Below are positions 25,421-36,517 of a stretch of 64,000 bases of DNA, one piece after another. Positions within the stretch are counted from its first letter, which is position 1. Every line of letters starts with the position of its first letter. The stretch is from CBDBZL01 sp031399025 (GTDB taxonomy: Bacteria; Pseudomonadota; Alphaproteobacteria; Sphingomonadales; Sphingomonadaceae), in assembly GCA_031399025.1 (NCBI GenBank), contig JANNOJ010000024.1, positions 4,004 to 68,003 on the forward strand. Reading direction: 5' to 3'. The notes beneath the pieces were generated by a model. That model made no database searches. It was not told the DNA's origin and saw nothing but the letters and a program-made list of their open reading frames with translations. The position numbers and the translations under genes were made by a program.

Positions 25421-26248
25421 CTAGGACACCCCTTGGGCAGCGGGCGCCATCGCTTGGGGAACAGCAAAGCCGGCGGGCGGTGATCCGGGTCCCTTGCGCT
25501 GCTGCTCTTGCCTGGCGAAGATGATCCGCATCAGGTCGAGCGAGAACAGGTGGGCGAACAACAGCGGCAGCAGGCCATTCTCGTTCCACTTGCGCAGCTG
25601 GTCGCCGCGCGCCTCGCGCAGCTTCTCCTGGCTCACCATCTTGAAACCGCGATAGATATAGGGCCGGTCGGGCTGATCGGCGCGCTGGATGGCGACCTCG
25701 CCGTCCATCAGCAGCTCGCTCTTGACCAGTTCGTCGATGAACGCCTGGGTGCGGCGGCCCGCTTCCTCGAACTTCTCGCAGAACTGCAGCAGCTGCTTGG
25801 TATGCTCGGTGGGCTGCTGCTGATCGTCGAACAGCGCCTGGCCTTCCGCGAACGCGCCGATGAGGTCGGTCGTCGGATCGAAGCACAGCGACATGGTGTC
25901 GGAATTGGGCTCCAGCCGGGCGAGCAGGAACGGGTAGCGGCGGATGTAGGCGGGCACGTAGCGGGCCTCGCCGATCGGCTTGCCCTGGTCGTCGAAGAAG
26001 GTGTTGACGCCTTCGTTGAGCCCCATGAGCGCCAGGGGCACCGGCCGGTCGCCCTGCGAGAACACGATCGGGAAATCGCGCTGCGCCAGCGGGAATTCCT
26101 CGACCGTCAGCGGAATGGCGTGCTGGCCGACGGCCCAGGGAGCGCGGTCCACCGAACGCGCGTGCCAGCTGCCGTGGTCGCGGCTGTTGAGCGGCACCAG
26201 GTCTTGGTAGAGGATCGGAAGGCTGGCTTTAGGCGCGCTGGCCATCAT
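25421..26248 (-). CDS. SapC family protein
   Basis: A 275-residue protein. The start is one of two adjacent ATGs (26248 or 26245); the long upstream in-frame stretch is composition-driven. The N-terminus LPILYQDLVPLNSRDHGSWH and the DFPIVFSQGDRPVPLALMGL block match the SapC family, first named for an S-layer transport gene in Campylobacter. In sphingomonads such genes often stand with TonB-dependent receptors, but none is adjacent here. The biochemical function is not established. Confidence 0.85.
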   Translation of the reverse strand: MMASAPKASLPILYQDLVPLNSRDHGSWHARSVDRAPWAVGQHAIPLTVEEFPLAQRDFPIVFSQGDRPVPLALMGLNEGVNTFFDDQGKPIGEARYVPAYIRRYPFLLARLEPNSDTMSLCFDPTTDLIGAFAEGQALFDDQQQPTEHTKQLLQFCEKFEEAGRRTQAFIDELVKSELLMDGEVAIQRADQPDRPYIYRGFKMVSQEKLREARGDQLRKWNENGLLPLLFAHLFSLDLMRIIFARQEQQRKGPGSPPAGFAVPQAMAPAAQGVS

Positions 26249-26337
26249 GGGTCTCCGGTCGGGATGGTCGGTCTGGGGCCCCTGCCGCGATCGCCCGGCG
26301 CAGGCTGCCACGGGCCCGTATGGCCGTGGCGCGCGCC

Positions 26338-27816
26338 TTAGGCGGTGACTCGGGCGGGCGCAAGCAGGTGGCGCGGCGGCGGCACCAGCTTGCCCGGATT
26401 GAGCAGGCCGCGCGGATCGAGCGCCTGCTTGACCTGTCGCATCAACGCCAGATGGACCGGATCGCCCAGCCGGGCCAGTTCGTCGCGCTTCGACTGGCCG
26501 ATGCCGTGCTCGGCGCTGATCGAACCTTGCCACGCTGTCACCAGGTCGTGGACGAAGGCGCTGATTTCCTTGTCTGCGTTGGCCTCCCACGCGCCGCGCG
26601 GCGCGCCGGCGGGCGCGAGCACGTTGAAGTGAACATTGCCATCGCCCAAATGGCCGAAGGCGATGGCGCGGGTGCCCGGGAAGGCGCGCTCCACCGCCGG
26701 TACCGCCGCGGCGACGAACTCGGCCATCTGCGCCACCGGCACCGAGATGTCGTGCTGCACCGCCGGGCCAAGCGCGCGCTGGGCGGGGGCGATTTCCTCG
26801 CGCAACGCCCAGAACGCCTCGGCCTGGGCCTCGTTCTGGGCGATGGTCGCATCCTCGACGAGGCCCGCCTCGAACGCGCTTTCCAGCAGGCTCTGGGCGA
26901 GGTCCGGAAGGCCGCGGGCGCCGCCGCGGCCGGCCACCAGCTCGACCAGGGCATGCCATTCATGCTCACCGCGCAAGGGCGCCCGGGCGCCCGGCGTATG
27001 GGCGAGCACCGCCGCGAGGCTGTGGCCGGGGAGCACCTCGAAGCCTTCGAGCGCCTCGCCCGCGGCATCCTCGGCGCGAAGCAACAGGCGGCGCGCGTCG
27101 CGGATGTCGGCGAGGCCCGCCCACATGACCACGCGCTCGGATATCGCCGGCAGGAGCCGCAGGCTGGCGGCGGTGACGATGCCCAGCGTGCCTTCCGAGC
27201 CGATCAGCAGCTGCTTGAGGTCGAAGCCGCGATTGTCCTTCTTGAGATGCGCCAGCGCGTCGAACACACTGCCGTCGGCCAGCACGGCCTCCAGGCCCAG
27301 GACCTGCGCGCGCATCGAGCCGTGGCGCAGCACCTGGGTGCCGCCCGCATTGGTCGAGACCAGGCCGCCTACGGTGGCCGACCCTTTGCCGCCCAGGGTA
27401 AGCGGGAAGCGCCAGCCCTGGGCCGCCGCGCGCTCGTGCAGCGTTTGCAGCACCACGCCCGCCTCGCAGGTGATCTCGCCCGCGGCGGCATCGAAGTGGC
27501 GCACCGCGGTCATCCGCCGGAGCGAGAGCAGCAGCGCCGCCCCGCTGGCATCGGGCGTCGCCCCGCCCGACATGCCGCTGTTGCCGCCCTGGGGCACGAT
27601 GGGCACGCCGAATTCGCCGCACAATCGCACCAGCGCCGCGACCTCGGCGGTGGAACCCGGCGATGCCAGCGCCAGCGCGCTGCCGGTGAACCGCCCGCGC
27701 CAGTCGGTCAGCCACGGCTCGACCAGCTCGGGATCGCGGGTCAGCCCGCGTTCGCCCAGCAGCGCCTGCGCCGCTTCGAGGAAGGTCGCCGTTCGCACGG
27801 GAAGCTGCATATTCAT
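26338..27816 (-). CDS. FAD-linked oxidoreductase (D-2-hydroxyacid / D-2-hydroxyglutarate dehydrogenase-like)
   Basis: A 492-residue flavoprotein of the vanillyl-alcohol-oxidase fold. The ATG at 27816 is preferred because the longer frame adds a non-conserved basic stretch. The FAD-binding half has VPQGGNSGMSGGATPDASG and LGGKGSATVGGLVSTNAGGT; the C-terminal half ends with SAEHGIGQSKRDEL and DPRGLLNPGKLVP, both hallmarks of GlcD/D2HGDH enzymes. It probably oxidises a D-2-hydroxyacid (D-lactate, D-2-hydroxyglutarate or similar); substrate not resolvable. The GlcE/GlcF partners are absent, so it works as a single chain. Confidence 0.9.
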   Translation of the reverse strand: MNMQLPVRTATFLEAAQALLGERGLTRDPELVEPWLTDWRGRFTGSALALASPGSTAEVAALVRLCGEFGVPIVPQGGNSGMSGGATPDASGAALLLSLRRMTAVRHFDAAAGEITCEAGVVLQTLHERAAAQGWRFPLTLGGKGSATVGGLVSTNAGGTQVLRHGSMRAQVLGLEAVLADGSVFDALAHLKKDNRGFDLKQLLIGSEGTLGIVTAASLRLLPAISERVVMWAGLADIRDARRLLLRAEDAAGEALEGFEVLPGHSLAAVLAHTPGARAPLRGEHEWHALVELVAGRGGARGLPDLAQSLLESAFEAGLVEDATIAQNEAQAEAFWALREEIAPAQRALGPAVQHDISVPVAQMAEFVAAAVPAVERAFPGTRAIAFGHLGDGNVHFNVLAPAGAPRGAWEANADKEISAFVHDLVTAWQGSISAEHGIGQSKRDELARLGDPVHLALMRQVKQALDPRGLLNPGKLVPPPRHLLAPARVTA

Positions 27817-27953
27817 CACGCCACAGCTGTGCCAGCGCCGGCGACCCTTGCCAAGAGCCAAGCGAAGGTTAAGCCGACATTCAATCGCGCGCCCCGACTG
27901 CGACGTGATCAGCCGCGGCACAAGGGGGTGGCGCGCGACATGAGCCACCATAG

Positions 27954-28550
27954 ATGACCAGCCTTGCCGCCCACTTCTACCCGCTCGCGTTGCTCCTGCC
28001 GGCCCTCGTCGGCTCGGTCGGCCAGCGCGCGAGCGTGGAGGAACCCAGGGGCGGCGCGGTGGCGCATGCCGCGCCCGAGCAATCCTCGCCTGCGCTTGGC
28101 CTGAGGGCGGACGATTCGGCTGCCGCGCTGCGCGTTCTCGAAGGCGCCCACAGCCCGCCGCCGCAGAACCAGGTGCGCATCGACAGCCGGGTGATCGTGC
28201 GCATCTCGCCCAGCCCCGAGGCCCAGCGCGAGCGGATGCTCGCCGCGCTTCCGCGCCGGCAGCTCAGGACTGCCTATGACGAGGTCGATCACGGCGAATG
28301 CGTCGCCATCGAGCAGATCGCCGGGGTCGAGCCCGCCGCCGACGACCGCCTGCTGCTGTTCCTGCGCGATCGCCGGGTGCTTGCGGCCGCCCTCGAGCGT
28401 TCGTGCAGCGCCCGGGCGTTCTACTCCGGCTTCTACGTCGAGCGCAACCAGGACGGCCAGCTGTGCGTCGCGCGCGATCGGCTGCAATCGCGCTCCGGGG
28501 CAAGCTGCCAGGTGGAGGAGATCCATCGCCTCGTGGCGGTGCGCGACTGA
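27954..28550 (+). CDS. Conserved-looking hypothetical envelope protein
   Basis: A 198-residue protein with a hydrophobic N-terminus (residues 4-20, HFYPLALLLPALVGSVG) that could be a signal or anchor. The middle is rich in charged residues and ends with three cysteines (SCSARAF, LCVARD, SCQVEE) that might pair if exported. No family is recognised. GC and third-position pattern are those of a real gene. It is divergent from the oxidoreductase by 137 bp and 168 bp upstream of the DEAD-box helicase. Confidence 0.65.
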   Translation: MTSLAAHFYPLALLLPALVGSVGQRASVEEPRGGAVAHAAPEQSSPALGLRADDSAAALRVLEGAHSPPPQNQVRIDSRVIVRISPSPEAQRERMLAALPRRQLRTAYDEVDHGECVAIEQIAGVEPAADDRLLLFLRDRRVLAAALERSCSARAFYSGFYVERNQDGQLCVARDRLQSRSGASCQVEEIHRLVAVRD

Positions 28551-28718
28551 GGCTCGGTTCGGTCGCGCAAACCCGGCCGCAATCCAGCCATAATGTTGAC
28601 TTTTGCCGGTGCTGCTGCATAGGGCGTGGGAATCGCAATCGCCCGCGGCACCGGTGCGCCTGATCGCCCGGCCAGCCTCGCGCCGCGGTTCCTGGCGCCA
28701 TCGGACAGTTGCACTTCT

Positions 28719-30170
<1,452 letters not shown>

Positions 30171-30202
30171 GCAGCGGGTGGAGGCCGGGCAGCATCGCCT
30201 GG

Positions 30203-31945
30203 CTACTGCGCCGGCACCGCCGCGCCGCGGTCGGGCGCGACCACCCCCGAGGCGCGGCCCGTGCGGCTCACCCTGATCCATTCGAGCACGCATAGCGCTA
30301 CGGCGAACAGACCGATCAGCATGGTGAACACGAACACGTAGTGGTATCCGCGCGCCTCGATCATCTGGCCCAGCGCGCCGCGGCCCAAAGTGCCCACCAG
30401 CAGCGTCAGCGAAGCGAGCAGGGCGTATTGCACCGCGCTGTAGCCCTTCGCCACGATGCTGGAGAGCCAGGCGATATAGGCCGCTCCGGCAATGCCGATG
30501 GCCAGGTTCTCAGCCCCGATGGTGATCATCAGCCGCGCCAGCCGCTCGCTGCCGCCGGGGAACTGGAGCACCGCCCAGGTGAAGCCCGTCGCATCGGCCA
30601 CCGCCTGCATCCGCGCGCCGCCCAGCGCAAGGTCGGCGTAGAGCAGGTTGGTGAGCGCAGCGAGCAGCGCGCCCAGCGTGAGCGTGAACATGCGGCCGAG
30701 CACCGTGATCATCCACCCGCCCAGCGCCAGTCCGAGGACGATGGCGCCCACCCCGAAGAACTTGGAGGCCACCGCCACCTCGTCATTGGTGTAGTTCAAT
30801 TCGCCGAGGTAGAACGGATAGGCGAAGGTCCCCCAGATCGCATCGGTGATGCGGTAGGTGAGCACCAGCGCCAGGATCAGCACCAGCGACCAGCCCATCC
30901 GGCCGACGAACTCGACCAGCGGCAGGACCAGCGCGCGGTAGAGATGGTCGGCCACCGCGCCGCCGGTGGCCGGCAGCTCGGTCCTTTCGGCGAAGACGTG
31001 GCGCCCTTCCCGCTTCAGCTTGACCAGCCAGGCGGCGATGAAGGCGGGCAGCACGATGGTGGCGAGCACGATCAGCGGGCCGTAGGTCGCGGTGAACAGC
31101 GTCGGGTCGGGCCGGTCCTCGGGCAGCGCGGTCATCGAGCGGACCATGAACACGAGCACGGTGCCGATGGCCCAGGCCCACAGCAGGCCGACCGCGAGCA
31201 GCGCCCAGGTCCGCACGCGCGGGACGATTTCGCCCGGCTCGTAGAGCGTGCGGCGGTCAGCCTCGGTGGCCAGGGCCTCGCTCGCCCTTGTGCCGCGCTC
31301 GACATCGGCATCGGGTGCGAACAGCCCGGCAATGCCGATCGCCAGCATGACGGCGCCCATCATCACATAGGTCTGCGGCCAGCCGATCCGCTCGGCGATG
31401 ATGAGGCCGAGCGCGCCGCCCACCAGCGCGGCCAGGCGGAAGCCGACCTGGGTGACGGTGGAGAGCATGTCGATCGTCGCCTCCTCGTCGGCCACGTCGA
31501 TGCGCCAGGCGTTGATGACGATGTCCTGCGTGGCCGAGGCGAAGGCGCCGATCGCCGCCAGCAGGGAGAACCAGCCCAGCGAGGAGCGCGGATCGAGCGC
31601 CGCCAGCGTCACCAGCACCAGGCCGATCGCCAGCTGCATCGGCGCGATCCACTGCTTGCGCTTGCCCAGCCGCCTGAGCCCTGGAATATCCACCCGGTCG
31701 ACCAGCGGCGACCACAGGAACTGGAAGGCATAGGCCAGGCCGATGAGCGAGAACACGCCCATCGTCTCGAGGTCCACCTCGGCCTCGCTCAGCCAGGCGT
31801 AGAGCGTGCCCAGGAACAGCGCGAAGGGCAGCCCGCTGGCAAAGCCGAACAGCGCCATGAAGGCGGTCTTGCGGTTGCCGAGCGCGCGCAGCACCTCGCG
31901 CCAACCGGGCTTGCGCGGCTTACCTTGGGCAATTGCATCAACCAT
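30203..31945 (-). CDS. ampG: AmpG-like muropeptide permease (MFS)
   Basis: A 580-residue inner-membrane transporter, longer than E. coli AmpG (491) but like alphaproteobacterial homologues. Start at 31945 (MVDAIAQ) is preferred over one 20 residues upstream. Early features fit AmpG: FGFASGLPFALFLGTLYAWL (first segment) and FQFLWSPLVDRVDIPG. About 14 hydrophobic segments are visible, with a central insertion of about 70 residues. It would bring anhydro-muropeptides back to the cytosol for cell-wall recycling. It ends tail to tail with the helicase, 32 bp away. Confidence 0.85.
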   Translation of the reverse strand: MVDAIAQGKPRKPGWREVLRALGNRKTAFMALFGFASGLPFALFLGTLYAWLSEAEVDLETMGVFSLIGLAYAFQFLWSPLVDRVDIPGLRRLGKRKQWIAPMQLAIGLVLVTLAALDPRSSLGWFSLLAAIGAFASATQDIVINAWRIDVADEEATIDMLSTVTQVGFRLAALVGGALGLIIAERIGWPQTYVMMGAVMLAIGIAGLFAPDADVERGTRASEALATEADRRTLYEPGEIVPRVRTWALLAVGLLWAWAIGTVLVFMVRSMTALPEDRPDPTLFTATYGPLIVLATIVLPAFIAAWLVKLKREGRHVFAERTELPATGGAVADHLYRALVLPLVEFVGRMGWSLVLILALVLTYRITDAIWGTFAYPFYLGELNYTNDEVAVASKFFGVGAIVLGLALGGWMITVLGRMFTLTLGALLAALTNLLYADLALGGARMQAVADATGFTWAVLQFPGGSERLARLMITIGAENLAIGIAGAAYIAWLSSIVAKGYSAVQYALLASLTLLVGTLGRGALGQMIEARGYHYVFVFTMLIGLFAVALCVLEWIRVSRTGRASGVVAPDRGAAVPAQ

Positions 31946-32078
31946 GCGGGTCTTTCCGGTTGTCCGCCGCCGCCGGCGACACCTTCGTGCTATCGCCAGC
32001 TTCATGGCTCAGAGCTGACCATGGCACAATGGCACGCCGGTGGCTGCCCCCGGCTTGGCGGATCGGCACCGCGCGGCT

Positions 32079-32855
32079 ATGCGAGGCGCGATGATCGAGC
32101 AACCGCGAGAAGGCGAGCGCATCGCCAAGCTGCTGGCGCGCGCGGGCGTGGCCAGTCGGCGCGAGGTGGAGCGCATGATCGCCGCAGGCCGGGTGGCGAT
32201 CGGCGGCAAGGTGCTCGATACGCCCGCCACCGTGCTGCCATCCTTGCGCGGGGTGACGGTGGACGGCAAGCCCGTCGCCAGCCCCGAGCGCACCCGATTG
32301 TTCCGCTTCCACAAGCCCGCCGGGCTCATCACCGCCGAGCGCGACCCCGCCGGGCGGCCGACCATCTACGATGCGCTGCGCAACGCGTTGCCGCCAGCCG
32401 CGCCGCGGGTGATGCCCATCGGCCGGCTCGATTTCGCGACCGAGGGCCTGTTGCTGCTCACCAACGATGGCGAACTCAAGCGCACGCTCGAACTGCCGGC
32501 CAGCGGCGTGCCGCGCAGCTATCGCGCGCGCGCGTTCGGCGCGGTCAGCCAGGCCCAGCTGGAGGAGCTGATCGAGGGCATCACCATCGAAGGGATGTAT
32601 TACAGCCGGATCGATGCCAATCTGGAACGGCGGACCGGGCGCAATCAGTGGATCGAACTGACGCTGACCGAGGGCAAGAACCGCGAGGTGCGCCGCGTGC
32701 TGGAACACCTGGGGCTGAAGGTCTCGCGGCTCCTGCGCACCGGCTACGGTCCATTCGTGCTGGGCAACCTGCCGCGCGGCGCGGCGGACGAGGTGAAGAA
32801 GGAGGAGCTGGAACGCTTCGTCGCCACGCTCGCCAAGCCGGCGAACGGCAGTTGA
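32079..32855 (+). CDS. rRNA large-subunit pseudouridine synthase (RluB/RsuA family)
   Basis: About 258 residues. It isomerises a uridine in rRNA. The S4 RNA-binding domain is first (RIAKLLARAGVASRREVERM, with GRVAIGGK), then the catalytic core with GRLDFATEGLLLLTNDGELK, whose aspartate in GRLD is the nucleophile. Starts at 32079 and 32091 are both possible; 32091 (MIEQPREG) is closer to a ribosome site. RluB and RluE/RsuA cannot be told apart with certainty; RluB (23S U2605) is the likeliest for this length. The stop overlaps rsmD by one base (TGATG). Confidence 0.88.
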   Translation: MRGAMIEQPREGERIAKLLARAGVASRREVERMIAAGRVAIGGKVLDTPATVLPSLRGVTVDGKPVASPERTRLFRFHKPAGLITAERDPAGRPTIYDALRNALPPAAPRVMPIGRLDFATEGLLLLTNDGELKRTLELPASGVPRSYRARAFGAVSQAQLEELIEGITIEGMYYSRIDANLERRTGRNQWIELTLTEGKNREVRRVLEHLGLKVSRLLRTGYGPFVLGNLPRGAADEVKKEELERFVATLAKPANGS

Positions 32856-33406
32856 TGCGCATCATCGCCGGCGAATGGCGGCGGCGGCTGTTGCGCGCGC
32901 CGCCCGGCGAGGCCACCCGGCCTTCCGCCGACCGCACGCGCGAGACCTTGTTTTCGATGCTGGCGAGCCGGCTGGGAACCTTCGACGGGCTGAGCGTCGC
33001 CGACCTGTTCGCCGGCTCGGGCGCGCTGGGCCTGGAAGCTCTTTCCCGCGGTGCGGCGACCTGCCTGTTCGTGGACCAGGAGGCGGCCGCGATCCGGGCA
33101 TTGCGCGACAACATCGCCGCACTGCGCGCCCAGGCGCGCTGCACGGTGCAGGCGGGTTCGGTACTAGCGCTCGGCCCGGCGAGGGTGGCGTACGATCTGA
33201 TCCTGCTCGATCCACCCTACGGCACGAATGCGGGCGCGGTGGCGATCGACCGGCTGGCGCGGCTCGGCTGGATCGGTCCCGCCACCTGGGTCGCGCTCGA
33301 GACCGGCCGCAAGGACCAGGTGACGGTCCGCGCCGTCGTCCTCGAGAACGAACGCCAGGTGGGTTCCGCCCGGCTGTGGCTGTTCCGCCCGCCCGATGCG
33401 GCGTGA
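32855..33406 (+). CDS. rsmD: 16S rRNA (guanine(966)-N2)-methyltransferase
   Basis: A 183-residue SAM-dependent enzyme. It starts in the RluB-type stop (TGATG), so the two rRNA-modification genes are coupled. Motifs: MRIIAGEWRRRLL at the N-terminus, RPSADRTRETLFSML, the SAM loop VADLFAGSGALGLEALSRGA and the catalytic LILLDPPYGTNA. The length matches the family (about 185-200). Confidence 0.93.
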   Translation: MRIIAGEWRRRLLRAPPGEATRPSADRTRETLFSMLASRLGTFDGLSVADLFAGSGALGLEALSRGAATCLFVDQEAAAIRALRDNIAALRAQARCTVQAGSVLALGPARVAYDLILLDPPYGTNAGAVAIDRLARLGWIGPATWVALETGRKDQVTVRAVVLENERQVGSARLWLFRPPDAA

Positions 33407-33470
33407 TCCGCCGTGGGAGCGAACGCGCAGGCTTGCGCCGCCCCCGCGAAAACCGGCGTTACGGGCTCAG

Positions 33471-33953
33471 CTATTCGCCGGATTCCCCGGGGTTGCGGCA
33501 ACTGTCCCGCAGCCGCCTGGTGCACAGCGGATAGTCGCGGTTCATGGCCGATGGGGGAGGTGGGCCCATATTGCCGGCCAGGCGCGGGTCAGAGCGCGCG
33601 GGAGCGCCAGGCGAACCCGATGCTGCGACGCGGCGCTCGGCTGGTGCGGAAGTGGCCTGGAGCGAACCGGTCGTTGCCGCGGGGCGCCCCGCAGTGGTGG
33701 CCGTTTCGGGTCGGCGCTGAGATTGCGCACCGGGGCCGGTCGGCGACGTCTGCGCATCCGGGGCCGAGCGCCGGCTCTGCGCGTCGGCGCTGGACGTTTG
33801 GGTCTGGCCGGCGGCTGGTGGCAGCGGTGTTTGCGCACCGGGTTGGGAGCGCGCGGGCAAGTCCGGCGCGGGCTTCCCGGGATCCTGGGCGGCAAGGGTG
33901 AGGGGCGCGCCGAGCAACAGGGCAGCAGCTCCGGCAATCAGATATTGGCGCAT
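33471..33953 (-). CDS. Small secreted low-complexity protein with C-terminal Cys motif
   Basis: A 160-residue protein with a clear signal peptide (MRQYLIAGAAALLLGAPLTLAAQ). Residues 25-120 are Pro/Ala/Ser/Thr/Gln-rich and probably unstructured. The last 20 residues hold YPLC and RDSC (C144 and C152), a pattern recalled from short exported sphingomonad proteins; this recollection has not been searched. A disulfide in the periplasm is likely. Function unknown. Divergent from the UvrD-type gene. Confidence 0.65.
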   Translation of the reverse strand: MRQYLIAGAAALLLGAPLTLAAQDPGKPAPDLPARSQPGAQTPLPPAAGQTQTSSADAQSRRSAPDAQTSPTGPGAQSQRRPETATTAGRPAATTGSLQATSAPAERRVAASGSPGAPARSDPRLAGNMGPPPPSAMNRDYPLCTRRLRDSCRNPGESGE

Positions 33954-34071
33954 GGTAAAACAGTCCTTTAGGCTCGATCATCCGTCTAAAGCCCCTGCCG
34001 GTCCCGGCGGTTCCCCCGGCGCGAACGGGGCAGGGTTGCGCGGGTCTCCGGCGTTCACTAGCTGTTCGCAG

Positions 34072-36399
34072 GTGACCGAGGTCGTGATCCCCCCTGCCGG
34101 CGCTCCGGCCACGGCGTCCGCCAGGGCGTCCGCGAATGCTCCGCTCTGGCTGGAACGGCTCAACCCGCCGCAGCGCGAGGCGGTGCTGGCCACCGAGGGC
34201 CCGGTGCTGATGCTGGCGGGCGCGGGCACGGGCAAGACCGCCGCGCTCACCGCGCGCCTCGCCTGGCTGGTCGGCACCCGGCTGGCCTGGCCGAGCGAGA
34301 TTCTGTGCGTCACCTTCACCAACCGTGCTGCGCGCGAAATGCGCGAGCGCGTCGGCCGGCTGATCGGCGATGCGGTGGAGGGCATGCCGTGGCTGGGCAC
34401 CTTCCATGCGATTTGCGCCAGGATGCTCCGCCGTCACGCCGAACTGGTGGGGTTGCAGAGCAATTACACGATCATCGATACCGACGATCAATTGCGGCTG
34501 TTGAAGGCGCTGATCGTCGAGCAGGACCTCGACGAGAAGCGCTGGCCCGCGCGCCAGCTCGCCGGGCTGATCGACGCCTGGAAGAACCGCGGTCTCAACC
34601 CCGCCGATCTCGACGCGGCCGACAACGAGGCCTTCGCCAACGGCAAGGGCCGGCGGCTCTACGAGCTTTACCAGGCGCGTTTGAAGACCCTCAACGCCTG
34701 CGATTTCGGCGATCTGCTGCTGCACATGCTCAACATCCTTAAGCGCCACGGTGACGTGCTCGAGCAGTACCAGCGGCGCTTCAAGTACATCATGGTGGAC
34801 GAGTATCAGGACACCAACGCGGTGCAGTATCTGTGGCTGCGGCTGCTGGCGCAGGAGCGGCGCAACCTGTGCGTGGTGGGAGACGATGACCAGTCGATCT
34901 ATTCCTGGCGCGGCGCGGAGGTGGCCAATATCTTGCGCTTCGAGAAGGATTTCCCCGGCGCCAAGGTGATCCGGCTGGAGCAGAACTACCGATCCACGCC
35001 GCAGATTCTGGCTGCCGCCTCGGGCCTCATCGCCGCCAATTCGCAGCGCCTGGGCAAGACGCTGTGGACCGACCTGCATGCGGGCGAGCCGGTGCGCGTC
35101 GTCGGAGTGTGGGACGCGCCCGAGGAAGCGCGCCGGGTGGGCGAGGAGATCGAGCGGATCGAGCGCGAGGGAGCGTCGCTGGAGCAGGTCGCGATCCTGG
35201 TGCGCGCACAACATCAAACGCGCGAGTTCGAGGACCGCTTCATCCAGGTCGGCCTCAATTATCGCATCATCGGCGGTTTCCGCTTCTACGAGCGCGCCGA
35301 GATCCGCGATGCGCTCGCTTATCTGCGCGTCATCGCCCAGCCGGCCGACGACCTCGCCTTCGAGCGCATCCACAACCAGCCCAAGCGCGGCCTGGGCGCC
35401 AAGGCACTGGAGGCGATCCACCGCCACGCCCGCGCCACCGGCCTGCCGCTCGCCGCGGCGGCGCTGGAACTGGCCGATACCGACGAACTGCCCGGCCGGG
35501 CGCGCGGCACCATCGGCAAGCTCATGCGCGGGTTCCTCAGGTGGCGCGACCTGGTCGATACCGTCACCCCCGCCGAACTGCTGCGCACCGTGCTCGACGA
35601 ATGCGGTTACGACGCCATGCTCGCCGCCGACCGCACTGCCGAAGGCGCCGGGCGGGCCGACAACCTCGTCGAGCTCGCCCGGGCGATGGAGGAATACGAC
35701 ACCCTCGGCGATTTCCTGGAGCACGTGTCGCTGGTGATGGACAACGATCGCGGCGACGGGGGCGAGAAGGTCACCATCATGACCATGCACGCGGCCAAGG
35801 GGCTGGAGTTCGACCATGTGTTCCTGCCCGGCTGGGAGGAAAGCGTGTTCCCCAGCCAGCGCGCGCTCGACCAAGGCGGGCTGGCCGCGCTCGAGGAGGA
35901 GCGCCGCCTGGCCTATGTGGCGATCACCCGCGCCCGGCGGCGCTGCACCATCCTATACGCCGCCAACCGGCGCATCTACGGCCAGTGGGCCAGCTCGATC
36001 CCGTCGCGCTTCATCGAGGAGCTGCCGGCCGAGCACATCGCAGCCCAAACCACCATGACCGGCGGCGCCTCGCTGTGGCGCGCCAACTGGAGCGAGACCG
36101 AAGACCCCTTCGCTCATCTCGCCACCGCTCGCCCCGAGCGCGCCCAGCACCGCGGCCCCGGCTGGCAGCGCGCGATCGCCACCGGCTACGAGACCGCCCC
36201 GCAGCGGATCCGGGAAACCACGCGCAGCGCCGCCAGCTTCGCCGCCCAGCCGCGCGGCGACCTCGCCCCGGGCGTGCGCGTGTTCCACGACAAGTTCGGC
36301 TATGGCGAGGTGGTGGGGCAGGACGGCAACAAGCTCGAGATCGAGTTCGAGCTGAGCGGCCGCAAGCGGGTGATCGACAGCTTCGTCAAGCCGGAATGA
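34072..36399 (+). CDS. uvrD: UvrD/PcrA-type superfamily 1 DNA helicase
   Basis: About 775 residues; a 3'-5' helicase for excision repair, mismatch repair and removal of RecA or stalled polymerases. The GTG at 34072 is a best guess; an ATG at 33952 would add 40 residues of unconserved sequence. Motifs: NPPQREAV (Q-like), GAGTGKTAALTARL near residues 50-63, FTNRAAREMRERV, DEYQDTN, GDDDQSIYSWRGA, LEQNYRST, TMHAAKGLEFDHVF and VAITRARRR. The C-terminal 130 residues include FHDKFGYGEVV, the Tudor-like PcrA/UvrD tail that contacts RNA polymerase. Confidence 0.94.
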   Translation: MTEVVIPPAGAPATASARASANAPLWLERLNPPQREAVLATEGPVLMLAGAGTGKTAALTARLAWLVGTRLAWPSEILCVTFTNRAAREMRERVGRLIGDAVEGMPWLGTFHAICARMLRRHAELVGLQSNYTIIDTDDQLRLLKALIVEQDLDEKRWPARQLAGLIDAWKNRGLNPADLDAADNEAFANGKGRRLYELYQARLKTLNACDFGDLLLHMLNILKRHGDVLEQYQRRFKYIMVDEYQDTNAVQYLWLRLLAQERRNLCVVGDDDQSIYSWRGAEVANILRFEKDFPGAKVIRLEQNYRSTPQILAAASGLIAANSQRLGKTLWTDLHAGEPVRVVGVWDAPEEARRVGEEIERIEREGASLEQVAILVRAQHQTREFEDRFIQVGLNYRIIGGFRFYERAEIRDALAYLRVIAQPADDLAFERIHNQPKRGLGAKALEAIHRHARATGLPLAAAALELADTDELPGRARGTIGKLMRGFLRWRDLVDTVTPAELLRTVLDECGYDAMLAADRTAEGAGRADNLVELARAMEEYDTLGDFLEHVSLVMDNDRGDGGEKVTIMTMHAAKGLEFDHVFLPGWEESVFPSQRALDQGGLAALEEERRLAYVAITRARRRCTILYAANRRIYGQWASSIPSRFIEELPAEHIAAQTTMTGGASLWRANWSETEDPFAHLATARPERAQHRGPGWQRAIATGYETAPQRIRETTRSAASFAAQPRGDLAPGVRVFHDKFGYGEVVGQDGNKLEIEFELSGRKRVIDSFVKPE

Positions 36400-36517
36400 G
36401 TGGGCGGGCAGCGCCGGTGGCTCCACGCGCGGCAGCGCCGAGCGCGCGCGAACGGGGCCGACACGATGCTGTCATCTCTGGTGTGGATGCTGCATTCCCG
36501 TCAGCTGGAGTCAGGCG

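Noticed and set aside
30341..33406. A 1021-residue plus-strand frame reading as one giant protein
   Set aside because: Only its last 183 residues are protein-like, and those are rsmD with its own coupled start; the rest is antisense to ampG or off-frame in the pseudouridine synthase.
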